DNA of 49,752 nucleotides from Candidatus Levybacteria bacterium RIFCSPHIGHO2_01_FULL_38_26. GTDB lineage: Bacteria; Patescibacteriota; Microgenomatia; Levybacterales; UBA12049. This document shows, piece by piece, positions 31,645 through 39,369 of this stretch. Under the pieces are notes generated by a model. That model did not search any database, was not told the origin of the DNA, and saw only the letters and a program-made list of their open reading frames with translations. The first letter of the stretch is position 1, and each line of letters starts with the position of its first letter. The translations under genes and the position numbers were made by a program. The stretch is from NCBI GenBank assembly GCA_001782075.1, contig MFNO01000031.1, forward strand, positions 1-49,752. The letters are read 5' to 3'.

Positions 31645-33105
31645 ATGGTTTTCTACAGAAAGTATCGCCCTCAAAAAATTGAAGACCTCGACAGTGAAGA
31701 AGTAAGAGATTTACTTTCTTCTGTTTTGTCTTCCAAGGACATTGCACACGCATTTCTCTTTACAGGTCCAAAAGGCTTGGGGAAAACATCTGCGGCAAGA
31801 ATTGTGGCAAAGGCAGTTAACTGCGAAAAAAGAAAAGGTGTGGAGCCCTGCAACACTTGTGACCAATGCATCTCAATCACAAACGGCACTAATATTGATG
31901 TACTCGAGATTGATGGAGCGTCAAACAGAGGGATTGATGAAGTTAGGGATCTTAGAGAAAAGATAAGACTTGCGCCAGCTAGGGCTCGGAGGAAGGTTTA
32001 CATTATTGATGAGGTTCACATGTTGACCACAGAGGCATTTAATGCGCTTCTCAAGACCCTGGAGGAGCCGCCAGGTCATGTTATTTTTGTACTTTGCACT
32101 ACAGAGCCGCATAAAGTTCCGGCAACCATAGCATCTCGTTGTTTTCATATCACTTTTAAGAAAGCAACAGTAGAAGAATTGGTTCGTTCGTTTGAAAGAA
32201 TTGTAAAAAAAGAAAAATTGGAAATAAACAAGGAAGCTTTGGAATTTATCGCCAGTCTTTCGGACGGAAGCTTTAGAGATGGGTCAAAAATATTAGAAGA
32301 AATCACTTTGTTTTCAAAAGGAAAGAAAATTACTAGGGAATTTGTGGAAGAAAAATATAAAAGATCAAATATCAAAGATCAAGTATTAAAGATGATTGAA
32401 TTTTTGTCTGAGAAAAACGCGCCCGCAGGATTGAGGCTAGTAGCAGAAATAGCCGATCAAGGTATGGATTTTAAATACATTATTGAACAACTGATATCAG
32501 AATTGCATGAGATGCTTTTGGCACAAGTAGGAATTGGGGAAAGTGAACCCCGATCAAATCGGGGTCAAAAGTTAGAAATTGAAGAAATTAAGGAACTTGT
32601 AGAGTTGTTATCAAAGGCGCATGGGGAATTGAAATATGCTGTATTGTCTCAAATGCCGCTTGAATTGGTAATTGTGGAGTGGGGGTTGGCGAAGGGTGCG
32701 CTTGGGTCGTCTCGTCGACTCAACGACTCTCCAGAGCCCAGCGGAAACACACGATCAGTTGACGAAAAAGCTTCATTGCACGCTGCTCTGTCAAATGTCG
32801 GTTCAGAGAAAACAGTGAAGAGTACGTTTCGCGCAGAGGCTCCCCGCGCCGCTGTAGTGGATAATTTCTGGCAAGAGTTGATTAATAAAGTGAAGGCCTA
32901 TAACCATTCCATCGCTGGGGTATTGCGCGGATGCATCCTGAAAAGCTATGATAGTAAAAAGCTTGTGATTGAGGCAAAATACAAGTTTCATAAGGAAAAA
33001 TTGGAGGAAAAAAAGACAAGAGAAATTCTTAGGAAGGTCAGCGAGGAAATTGCGGGAAGTCCAATAGCTATTTCGGTAGTGTTAAAAATGGAAGGAGGTG
33101 TTTGA
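31645..33105 (+). CDS. dnaX: DNA polymerase III subunit gamma/tau with in-frame insertions
   Basis: The clamp-loader ATPase. The 486-residue protein has the Walker A GPKGLGKTS (41-49), a zinc module with Cys60, Cys69, Cys72 and Cys75, and a DEVHML Walker B. FNALLKTLEEPP and the SRC motif region (ASRCFH) follow. Domain III follows up to about residue 350. Two repeat-derived stretches are present: residues about 301-307 from a perfect ACCCCGAT palindrome, and residues 352-402 from a 152-bp element shared with the MYG1-like gene. The C-terminal approximately 80 residues are a compact tau-like end. No slippery A-run suggests a gamma frameshift. Confidence 0.94.
   Translation: MVFYRKYRPQKIEDLDSEEVRDLLSSVLSSKDIAHAFLFTGPKGLGKTSAARIVAKAVNCEKRKGVEPCNTCDQCISITNGTNIDVLEIDGASNRGIDEVRDLREKIRLAPARARRKVYIIDEVHMLTTEAFNALLKTLEEPPGHVIFVLCTTEPHKVPATIASRCFHITFKKATVEELVRSFERIVKKEKLEINKEALEFIASLSDGSFRDGSKILEEITLFSKGKKITREFVEEKYKRSNIKDQVLKMIEFLSEKNAPAGLRLVAEIADQGMDFKYIIEQLISELHEMLLAQVGIGESEPRSNRGQKLEIEEIKELVELLSKAHGELKYAVLSQMPLELVIVEWGLAKGALGSSRRLNDSPEPSGNTRSVDEKASLHAALSNVGSEKTVKSTFRAEAPRAAVVDNFWQELINKVKAYNHSIAGVLRGCILKSYDSKKLVIEAKYKFHKEKLEEKKTREILRKVSEEIAGSPIAISVVLKMEGGV
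32547..32565. repeat. 19-bp perfect palindrome in dnaX
   Basis: ACCCCGAT and ATCGGGGT are exactly complementary around CAA. A CAAAAGTTAGAAATT repeat-like tail follows. It is read in frame as EPRSNRGQK. Confidence 0.75.
32698..32849. repeat. Terminal-inverted-repeat element inside dnaX
   Basis: A 152-bp element bounded by GCGC at both ends. The left end is GCGCTTGGGTCGTCTCGTCG and the right end finishes AGAGGCTCCCCGCGC. It is the same family and frame as 29664-29806: the translations share AL.S.R at one side and AEAPRA at the other. It sits in the linker after domain III, where an added peptide is tolerable. Confidence 0.8.
33092..33100 (+). promoter_or_regulatory. Strong Shine-Dalgarno of ybaB
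   Basis: AAGGAGGTG lies at the end of dnaX, 9 nt before ATG 33110. It decides this start over the in-frame GTG at 33098, which overlaps the site itself. Confidence 0.75.
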
Positions 33106-33109
33106 AAAT

Positions 33110-33388
33110 ATGAGAAATCCGTTTCAACAATTAGGAGAATTGAAAAAAATGCGGGATCAGGCAATGATGATCCAGCGCCAACTGCAAGCAGAGGAGATTG
33201 AAGTTGACAAAAACGGCGTGCACATAGTAATAACTGGCGATCAGAAGCTAAAAACTCTGGAAACAAATGGCCGCTCGGACAACGACATAAAAGAAGCAGT
33301 AAATGAAGCTGTAAAAAAATCTCAAGAAGCAGCAGCAAAAAAGCTAAGCGGAATGACAGGAGGCATTAAAGGTTTGCTGGGGGGATAA
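33110..33388 (+). CDS. ybaB: YbaB/EbfC nucleoid-associated protein
   Basis: A 92-residue DNA-binding dimer usually found beside dnaX and recR, as here. It has an N-terminal helix (NPFQQLGELKKMRDQAMMIQ), a three-strand core (IEVDKNGVHIVITGDQKL) and a C-terminal helix ending in GGIKGLLGG. It starts 5 nt after the dnaX stop. The dnaX-ybaB-recR neighbourhood is split here by prs. Confidence 0.9.
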   Translation: MRNPFQQLGELKKMRDQAMMIQRQLQAEEIEVDKNGVHIVITGDQKLKTLETNGRSDNDIKEAVNEAVKKSQEAAAKKLSGMTGGIKGLLGG

Positions 33389-33393
33389 AGCAG

Positions 33394-33421
33394 ATGACCC
33401 ATTCGACAGGCTCAGGGTCAT
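33394..33421. repeat. 28-bp interspersed palindrome between ybaB and prs
   Basis: ATGACCC (33394-33400) and GGGTCAT (33415-33421) are exact inverted repeats around an ATTCGACAGGCTCA core. This is the same general repeat type as in proS. Confidence 0.7.
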
Positions 33422-33438
33422 ACCGAATGAATTGAAGT

Positions 33439-34332
33439 ATGAAGATTTTCAGCGGAACAGCAAGTAAAACTTTGGCTCAAAATGTTGCTAAAGAGCTAAA
33501 GTTGAAATTATCGGAGATCGAATTGCATATATTTCCAGATGGGGAAAAGAGGATTCGAGTCGTTGATGAAGTGGTTGACGAGGATTGCGTGGTTATCCAA
33601 AGTACTTCTACAGATACGGACAAAAACTACATGGAGCTTTTATTTATCACGGACGCCTTGAAAAGAAGCGGTGCAAAAAACGTTACCGCTGTTATTCCAT
33701 ATCTTGGTTACCAAAGACAGGATCATGTATTTAGAAGCGGAGAGGCGGTTTCTCTCGAGGTTGTAATAAGGATACTGGAAGCAGTTGGCGTAGACAGAGT
33801 CATTACTGTTGATCTGCACTCGATTAAAATTCCTGAACTTTTTCATATCCCAGCTGTTCATTTGTCAGCTCTTTCTCTCTTTGCGGAAAACATCAAAAAA
33901 ATGCCAAATGTAGTTTTGGTCTCTCCCGACATGGGCGGAATTAGGCGGATTGAAATTTTGTCAAAAATGCTTGGAGGTATGCCATACGCCGCAATTGAAA
34001 AGAATAGAGATCTTAAAAGCGGCATAATTGAAGCACAAACAATTCATGGCAAGGTTAAAGAATACGCGGTTATTGTGGATGATATGATTTCAACGGGATC
34101 AACTATTGCTGTTGCGGCTGATCTTCTTGCCAAAAAAGGGGCAACAGAAATTGTAGTATTTGCCACGCATCCTGTTTTTTCCAAGGACGCAAGTATGCTT
34201 TTACAGAAGTCAAAAGTTAAAAGGGTATATGTAACAGATACAATTGAGGTTCTTAAAGAGAAGCAGTTTGAAAAGCTTGAGGTTTTGTCGGTGACAGAGT
34301 TGATAGCCACAGAGTTAAAAAAGAATTCTTGA
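33439..34332 (+). CDS. prs: Ribose-phosphate pyrophosphokinase
   Basis: Makes PRPP from ribose-5-phosphate and ATP, for nucleotide synthesis. The 297-residue protein has FPDGEKRIRV, then PYLGYQRQDHVFRSGEAVS (catalytic flexible loop region), and VDLHS. The PRPP-binding loop VIVDDMISTGSTI is present. It is slightly shorter than the usual 310-320. It links the oxidative pentose phosphate genes to nucleotide synthesis. Confidence 0.95.
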   Translation: MKIFSGTASKTLAQNVAKELKLKLSEIELHIFPDGEKRIRVVDEVVDEDCVVIQSTSTDTDKNYMELLFITDALKRSGAKNVTAVIPYLGYQRQDHVFRSGEAVSLEVVIRILEAVGVDRVITVDLHSIKIPELFHIPAVHLSALSLFAENIKKMPNVVLVSPDMGGIRRIEILSKMLGGMPYAAIEKNRDLKSGIIEAQTIHGKVKEYAVIVDDMISTGSTIAVAADLLAKKGATEIVVFATHPVFSKDASMLLQKSKVKRVYVTDTIEVLKEKQFEKLEVLSVTELIATELKKNS

Positions 34333-34449
34333 AGATGGAAGTTGGATTTTCTTGATTTCGAATTCTTGAGGTCTTGAATTCAAGAAATCAAGGAATCAAA
34401 AAAATCAAGATCAAAAACGTCAAAAATATCTAATTTCAAAGATTTCAAT

Positions 34450-35064
34450 ATGAAAATACCAAAAGCAATTCAAAATCTTATAGAATCATTTGAAAGGTTG
34501 CCTGGTATTGGGCCGAAGAGCGCGAGCAGGCTTACGTATTATCTGTTGCATGTTCCACAGCATGAGTTGGACAAGTTCGCATCGGCTGTTTCGAATCTAA
34601 AGAACCAGACAATCATTTGTTCTGCCTGTTTTACTATCGCTGACAAAAACCCCTGCGATATCTGTGATGATCCAAGGAGAGACAAATCAATTATATGCGT
34701 TGTTGAGGAACCTTTGGATGTCTTGGCGCTTGAGAGAAGCGGAAAATACAATGGCTTGTATCATGTTTTGCATGGAAAGATTGATCCCTTAAATAATATT
34801 GGCCCTGATGAGATTTATATCAGACAGCTTCTTGAGAGAGTCAATAATTCATCAAACGGGACAGCGATAAAAGAAGTTATCTTAGCAACAAACCCTACAA
34901 TGGAGGGAGAGTCAACAGCGATGTACATCTCCAAACAGTTAAAAGTTAAAAATTCAAATTTAAAAGTTACGAGGATAGGACGGGGACTCCCGACCGGAGC
35001 TGATCTGGAATACGCTGACCACCTGACACTGGAGCGGGCGATGGAGGGGAGGAGTGAATATTGA
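34450..35064 (+). CDS. recR: Recombination protein RecR
   Basis: A 204-residue recombination mediator that loads RecA with RecO. It has an N-terminal HhH (RLPGIGPKSASRL), a zinc finger with Cys57, Cys60, Cys69 and Cys72, and a TOPRIM domain (ICVVEEPLDVLALERSG and ILATNPTMEGESTAMYI). In the C-terminal part, KVKNSNLKV is encoded by an A-rich repeat (34938-34970) and may be an insertion. The 117-nt gap upstream is an imperfect inverted repeat of CTTGATTTC/GAAATCAAG-type units. Its TGA shares a base with the next ATG. Confidence 0.93.
   Translation: MKIPKAIQNLIESFERLPGIGPKSASRLTYYLLHVPQHELDKFASAVSNLKNQTIICSACFTIADKNPCDICDDPRRDKSIICVVEEPLDVLALERSGKYNGLYHVLHGKIDPLNNIGPDEIYIRQLLERVNNSSNGTAIKEVILATNPTMEGESTAMYISKQLKVKNSNLKVTRIGRGLPTGADLEYADHLTLERAMEGRSEY
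34938..34970 (+). repeat. A-rich tandem repeat in recR
   Basis: AGTTAAAAGTTAAAAATTC-type units, read in frame as LKVKNSNLKV between the TOPRIM strand and the conserved IGRGLPTGADLEYAD end. Confidence 0.6.
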
Positions 35065-36119
35065 TGGAGGAAAGCGGAGAAATTGATAAGCAAGCGGAAA
35101 AAATAGAAGGGGAAGAGTTAGATCATGAAAGGAATTTTGCCTCTTCAGTCAATGATGCTGTGAACCGTGAAAGGAGACCTGGAGACCCAAATATAAAATT
35201 GTCTTTTTTATTCGGTTATCATGAATCCGAGAAAGATGCGGAGAAGTTCAAGCAAGAAGTGAGAAATTCAGACATAGTGATTCCGGAGGCAGAAGAGTGG
35301 GATGAGGATGTATTGCAAACTTATAGGGACGTAGCTGCGGGGGTAAAAACTGCGGATGATGTTGATGAAGAATGGGGTGGAGCTTTGAGCGGTTACAGCT
35401 ACGCCCAGCTTGAGGCACTCTTTGATACGCAAAAGAAGATAACTATTGTTGATATTCCGAGCGATTATCTAATCGCACAAGAGAGTGAAGTCGGACATAC
35501 TGATAATGCGTATATTGATCAAGTACTTAATTCTACAAGATCTAATATTGAAAATATTGCGGATAGACATAGAGTGAGAGAGCAATATATGATTTCTCAA
35601 ATCAGTCCCAAAATTCGAGAATTATTGGCAAATGATCAACAATTGAAAGTAAAAGAGGATGTAAATGTTTTGATGACATTGGGTGGATTTCATACCGGAG
35701 TATATCATGCTGTCAAAAAATCTGGGTACGAATCGGATAGAACTTTTGACAATAGCCCAATGATATATGATTTTAAAAGCGAGGGAGTAAGGAAATTCAT
35801 TTTTGATAGGGAAAACAAAGTTGGTGATTTATTGTTAGCTCGGATTTATTGTGAGGAGGTTTTTGATAAATTGTATGACAGGGAGATGCAATCGGAAATT
35901 AGAAGAAATAGTAAAATCGCAATGTTCAAAAGAAAAGTTTTTTCAATGTTTAATCTTGAAGAGATTAAGAATATTTTTAACCAGGGAAATTTAACTCCTC
36001 CCGAAAGGCTGGCTGATGCTATGATAAATAAAGGCGTTGTGATTCCACATTCTGAACAGGAAATTGATGAGTTAATGGCGAAGCCGTTTGTTCCGCCAAA
36101 TGAAGCTTCTGCAGAGTAA
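35064..36119 (+). CDS. Orphan protein, first of a tandem paralogous pair
   Basis: A 351-residue soluble protein whose ATG (35064) overlaps the recR stop by one base. It shares an ordered set of segments with the next gene. These are an IKLSFLFGYHE strand, SDIVIPEAEEWDED, then ITIVDIPSDYL. REQYMISQISPKIRELL, a VLMTLGGFHTGVYHAVKK strand/helix, and a C-terminal MFNLEEIKNIFNQ follow. The IVIPE strand, the R-x-x-YM helix and the LGGFHTG motif faintly recall TraB/TIKI or erythromycin-esterase-like folds, where Glu and His act in catalysis. That is a guess. Confidence 0.55.
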   Translation: MEESGEIDKQAEKIEGEELDHERNFASSVNDAVNRERRPGDPNIKLSFLFGYHESEKDAEKFKQEVRNSDIVIPEAEEWDEDVLQTYRDVAAGVKTADDVDEEWGGALSGYSYAQLEALFDTQKKITIVDIPSDYLIAQESEVGHTDNAYIDQVLNSTRSNIENIADRHRVREQYMISQISPKIRELLANDQQLKVKEDVNVLMTLGGFHTGVYHAVKKSGYESDRTFDNSPMIYDFKSEGVRKFIFDRENKVGDLLLARIYCEEVFDKLYDREMQSEIRRNSKIAMFKRKVFSMFNLEEIKNIFNQGNLTPPERLADAMINKGVVIPHSEQEIDELMAKPFVPPNEASAE

Positions 36120-36177
36120 AATGAAAGAGCTTGTATTGGGATTTACCCGTTTTTATCATAAGACTTCTTTTTTCCAC

Positions 36178-36183
36178 TAAAAT
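36178..36183 (+). promoter_or_regulatory. -10 box of the second paralogue, leaderless-type
   Basis: TAAAAT ends exactly 6 nt before the ATG at 36190. Confidence 0.4.
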
Positions 36184-36189
36184 AAGCGT

Positions 36190-37212
36190 ATGGATGGAGT
36201 AAGTGAAGTAAAAGAATTGGATCAGATTGCAACTGAAGATTTAGCTTTAGGTAGCGAGAATGCCGGGGTCAAATTGTTAAAAGCGGGTTTAAATGGTTTG
36301 TTTCAGGGGGAAAAGAAAATTGGGGACCACAGGGTTGAAATTAAATTTTTTAACAGCAAACACAGGTCTGCGTTTGATATCAAAGGCCTCAGAGATCAGC
36401 TTCAAGAAATAGACATTTATATCCCTGAAGTATTTGGTTGGGAGTCAGAATATCTAAGCGACTTGCGAAAGCTTTCCAGCGGAGGTACTGATGTTGAGCA
36501 AATGTTGGAGCATTGGGGAGCAAAAGACCAAACAAATTATGAAAGAGATAGAGAGTTTTTCGAAGTAATTAATAATTCAAGAAAAGCAATTACTATAATA
36601 GACGTACCCGGTGGCCATCCTTTAGTAGATAGAGCAGATGGAAGTATTCTTCCTAAAATTAAATTTGGATCTGATTTCAATGAATCTCTAAACTCCATGA
36701 GAGATTATTTGAAAAATCTTTCCGCTATTGAGAAGGAGAGAGGATCTTACATGCTTGAACATTTGAAACCTAAGATACAGGAGGTAATTGACTCAAATCC
36801 GGAGTTGGCGGAAAAAGAGAAATTGAGCATATTGATTGATATTGGAGTTGCAAATACTCATTTGTACCATGATTTGAAGAAAGATTTCGAAACATCAAGG
36901 GAAATTAGCACAATGCCAATGCAATTTCTTTATAGGGAAGAGGTAATGAGAAGATATATATTTGATAAGCTTGTAGATGATGAGCTTATTGCAAGGACTG
37001 TCACAGAATATTTGATTTCCAAGGCGAACAAAAAACGTTTTTCTACTAATTTTTCAACGAAGGATGTAAAGTTGACCAGAAGCTGGATATCAAAATTTAG
37101 TCTTGATGAGATGAAAAATATGTTTAATGAATCACAAAATATGGGTGAGTGGACTGACAGGTTTTATAACAAGATCAGAGAGAAAAGGAGGGTAACTGCT
37201 GCTGATAATTAA
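36190..37212 (+). CDS. Orphan protein, second of a tandem paralogous pair
   Basis: A 340-residue protein with the same segment order as its upstream neighbour: VEIKFFNSKH, DIYIPEVFGWESE, ITIIDVPGGHPL, RGSYMLEHLKPKIQEVI, LSILIDIGVANTHLYHDLKK, SKFSLDEMKNMFNESQ. Identity is low but the pattern is collinear, so this is an old duplication. In place of LGGFHTG it has IGVANTH, keeping the His. It has its own leaderless-type -10 box, so the pair may be regulated separately. No known family is recognised. Confidence 0.55.
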   Translation: MDGVSEVKELDQIATEDLALGSENAGVKLLKAGLNGLFQGEKKIGDHRVEIKFFNSKHRSAFDIKGLRDQLQEIDIYIPEVFGWESEYLSDLRKLSSGGTDVEQMLEHWGAKDQTNYERDREFFEVINNSRKAITIIDVPGGHPLVDRADGSILPKIKFGSDFNESLNSMRDYLKNLSAIEKERGSYMLEHLKPKIQEVIDSNPELAEKEKLSILIDIGVANTHLYHDLKKDFETSREISTMPMQFLYREEVMRRYIFDKLVDDELIARTVTEYLISKANKKRFSTNFSTKDVKLTRSWISKFSLDEMKNMFNESQNMGEWTDRFYNKIREKRRVTAADN

Positions 37213-37264
37213 GTCGACTTTTGCAAATGGAGGTTTTAATCATGTAGAATAGAGCTCTATTGTT

Positions 37265-37813
37265 ATGAATAAATTGGGGTATCTCAATGATCCGGGAAGC
37301 CTTGTTGTGGATGTTAAAAAAGAAACCGGAAAACAGATAGTAAATGAACCATTGGAATCAGTAGAGAAAGTAGAGGAGCAGGCGGGCACAAAGCCTCGAA
37401 AAAACCAAAATCAGACAACGCCCGCAGACGACGCAAATACGCCTTCTAAAAAAGCAACCCTTGAGGTAGTTAAGAAAATGTATGAGAAGTCAGATATTAA
37501 AAAAACCCCGCCCGACAAAATCATAGAAGCAGTAATTGAAGAAAATCCTAAAAAAACCCCGCAGGAGTTGCAGAAAATGGTAGCAACCCGGCAGCAGCTT
37601 TGGCTACAGCAGCATAAAGATACTTATTACGACCCTACATTCAATCCTCTAAAAAAACAAAAAGAAACTACAGAAGAAATAAAAGAAAAAGAAGAAGAGG
37701 AAAAAAAGAAAATGGAGACGTTGGATTTTCAAAAACAGGAGAAAAAGAAAAAAGAATTGTCTCCGACAGTAAAGCAGGGGACTGCAGAGAAGAATCCGGG
37801 GATAGCAGGATAA
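37265..37813 (+). CDS. Charged low-complexity orphan protein
   Basis: A 182-residue hydrophilic protein. After a disordered N-terminus rich in Glu, Lys, Thr and Pro there is a short helical core (about residues 65-110: ATLEVVKKMYEKSDIKK, a repeat of KTPPDKIIEAVIEENP/KKTPQELQKMV). A long Lys/Glu tail (EEIKEKEEEEKKKMETLDF...) follows. No membrane segment or motif suggests a function. A TAGAAT about 14 nt upstream of the ATG could be a promoter. Confidence 0.45.
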   Translation: MNKLGYLNDPGSLVVDVKKETGKQIVNEPLESVEKVEEQAGTKPRKNQNQTTPADDANTPSKKATLEVVKKMYEKSDIKKTPPDKIIEAVIEENPKKTPQELQKMVATRQQLWLQQHKDTYYDPTFNPLKKQKETTEEIKEKEEEEKKKMETLDFQKQEKKKKELSPTVKQGTAEKNPGIAG

Positions 37814-37822
37814 CGCTTTCCT

Positions 37823-37892
37823 TGTCATCCTGAACTTGGTTCAGGATCTAAATCCTGAGAAAACGAGATGCTGAAATGAATCCAGCATGACA
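37823..37892. repeat. 70-bp interspersed palindromic repeat upstream of cysS
   Basis: TGTCATCCTGAACTTGGTTC opens the element and a GATGCTGAAATGAATCCAGCATGACA-type end closes it. TGTCA/TGACA are terminal inverted bases, with CCTGAA/TTCAGG hairpins inside. It is of the same class as 30946-31045. Confidence 0.75.
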
Positions 37893-37900
37893 CTAAAAAT

Positions 37901-39325
37901 ATGCTAAAACTGTATAACACCTTTAGTCGTAAGATTGAGGATTTTAAACCGATCAATCCGCCCCATGTGGGAATCTATACCTGTGGTCCTACAGTTTACC
38001 GCGAAGTTCATATTGGAAATTTTAGAACCTACCTTATGGCTGATTTTCTAAGAAGAATGCTTGAATATAACGGATTTAAAGTAACTCATATAAAAAATAT
38101 TACAGACGTTGGACACATGCGCCAAGTTGGACAGGGACACCATGCTCAAAACATAGATCCAATTATCAAAGAAGCCATGGATCAAGGAAAAACACCTTTG
38201 GAAATAGCGCAGTATTACACAAGTTTATTTCTAGAAGATGAGAAAAAACTCAATATTCTAAAAGCCAACGTGTATCCTAAGGCAACAGAGCACATCAATG
38301 AAATGATTGAGATGATTAAGTTGCTTTTGAAAAAAGAGATAGCATATGAAAGTGACGGCAATATTTATTTTGATGTCAAAAAGTTCAAAGATTACGGGAT
38401 GCTTTCTGGAAATACTTTGGACAAGATGGATAACTTGCTTGAGGCTGTGCGCATATCGGTTGAGACTGACAAAAAAGACAGCGCGGATTTTGCTTTATGG
38501 AAAAAAGCAGAAAAAGATCGGCTTATGAAATGGGATAGTCCTTGGGGAAGCGGATTTCCCGGCTGGCATATAGAGTGTTCTGCCATGAGCATAAAATACC
38601 TAGGAAAGACGTTCGATATACACACAGGGGGGGAAGACTTGATTTTTCCTCATCACGAGGATGAGATTGCCCAAAGCGAGGGAGCGTCTGGTAAAAAATT
38701 TGTTAATTATTGGTTGCATGGAGGATATTTGCTGGTTGATGGAGAAAAAATGTCTCGCTCTAAAGGAAATGTTTATACTATATCTGAAATAGAAAAACGC
38801 GTCATGCCTGGCGGCAGGCAGGGATTTGATGCACTTGCATTTCGATATTTAACCATGATGACTCATTACAAATCAAAGATGAACTTTACATTTGAAGCTT
38901 TGGAGGGAGCTCAGACTGCTTTGAATCGGTTAAAGGAGACTATGGTGGCGTGGGAAAAACCAAGAATTGGCTGCGCAGAGTACGAACAGAGATTTTTGGA
39001 TGCAATAAACAATGATCTGAATATGCCGGAAGCTCTAAGTATTGTTTGGGAGTTAGTCAGGTCGGATTATCCCACTAGTGCTAAAGCCGAAAGTTTGTTT
39101 AAATTTGACAAAGTTTTGGGACTGGATCTAGCGAAAAATCAAAAATCAAAAATCAAAAATCAAAAATTAGAAATTCCAGAGAAGGTTACAAAACTAATAA
39201 AAGAACGGGATAAGTTTAGAAGACAGAAAAACTTTGACATGGCAGATAAACTTAGAAATAAAATAAAAGAAATAGGATATGATGTAGAAGACAAGGGAAA
39301 TAAGTCAGTGGTAAAGAAAGTTTAA
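37901..39325 (+). CDS. cysS: Cysteinyl-tRNA synthetase
   Basis: A class I synthetase. The 474-residue protein has Cys28 in GIYTCGPTVY (zinc ligand), the HIGN signature at 37-40, GWHIECSAMS and GGEDLIFPHHEDEIAQSE (other zinc ligands), and KMSRSKGN near residue 283. A repeat-encoded tract (KNQKSKIKNQKLEIP, DNA 39134-39168) lies in the linker before the C-terminal helical domain. It starts 8 nt after an interspersed repeat. Confidence 0.95.
   Translation: MLKLYNTFSRKIEDFKPINPPHVGIYTCGPTVYREVHIGNFRTYLMADFLRRMLEYNGFKVTHIKNITDVGHMRQVGQGHHAQNIDPIIKEAMDQGKTPLEIAQYYTSLFLEDEKKLNILKANVYPKATEHINEMIEMIKLLLKKEIAYESDGNIYFDVKKFKDYGMLSGNTLDKMDNLLEAVRISVETDKKDSADFALWKKAEKDRLMKWDSPWGSGFPGWHIECSAMSIKYLGKTFDIHTGGEDLIFPHHEDEIAQSEGASGKKFVNYWLHGGYLLVDGEKMSRSKGNVYTISEIEKRVMPGGRQGFDALAFRYLTMMTHYKSKMNFTFEALEGAQTALNRLKETMVAWEKPRIGCAEYEQRFLDAINNDLNMPEALSIVWELVRSDYPTSAKAESLFKFDKVLGLDLAKNQKSKIKNQKLEIPEKVTKLIKERDKFRRQKNFDMADKLRNKIKEIGYDVEDKGNKSVVKKV
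39134..39168 (+). repeat. (AAAAATC)n tandem repeat in cysS
   Basis: Five nearly exact heptamers in a row. Read in frame they give KNQKSKIKNQK in the linker before the C-terminal domain. Confidence 0.9.
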
Positions 39326-39355
39326 TATAGGGTATTGCCAGGTGGAAAAAAAGTT

Positions 39356-39363
39356 GGTATGGT
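39356..39363 (+). promoter_or_regulatory. Extended -10 promoter of the LytR_C gene, leaderless-type
   Basis: TATGGT with TGG before it ends 6 nt before the ATG at 39370. Confidence 0.4.
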
Positions 39364-39369
39364 AGACAT

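Noticed and set aside
31645-33105. Programmed frameshift producing a short gamma subunit from dnaX
   Set aside because: I found no slippery A-AAA-AAG-type heptamer with a following hairpin at the expected place; the hairpin at 32547 has no slippery run before it.
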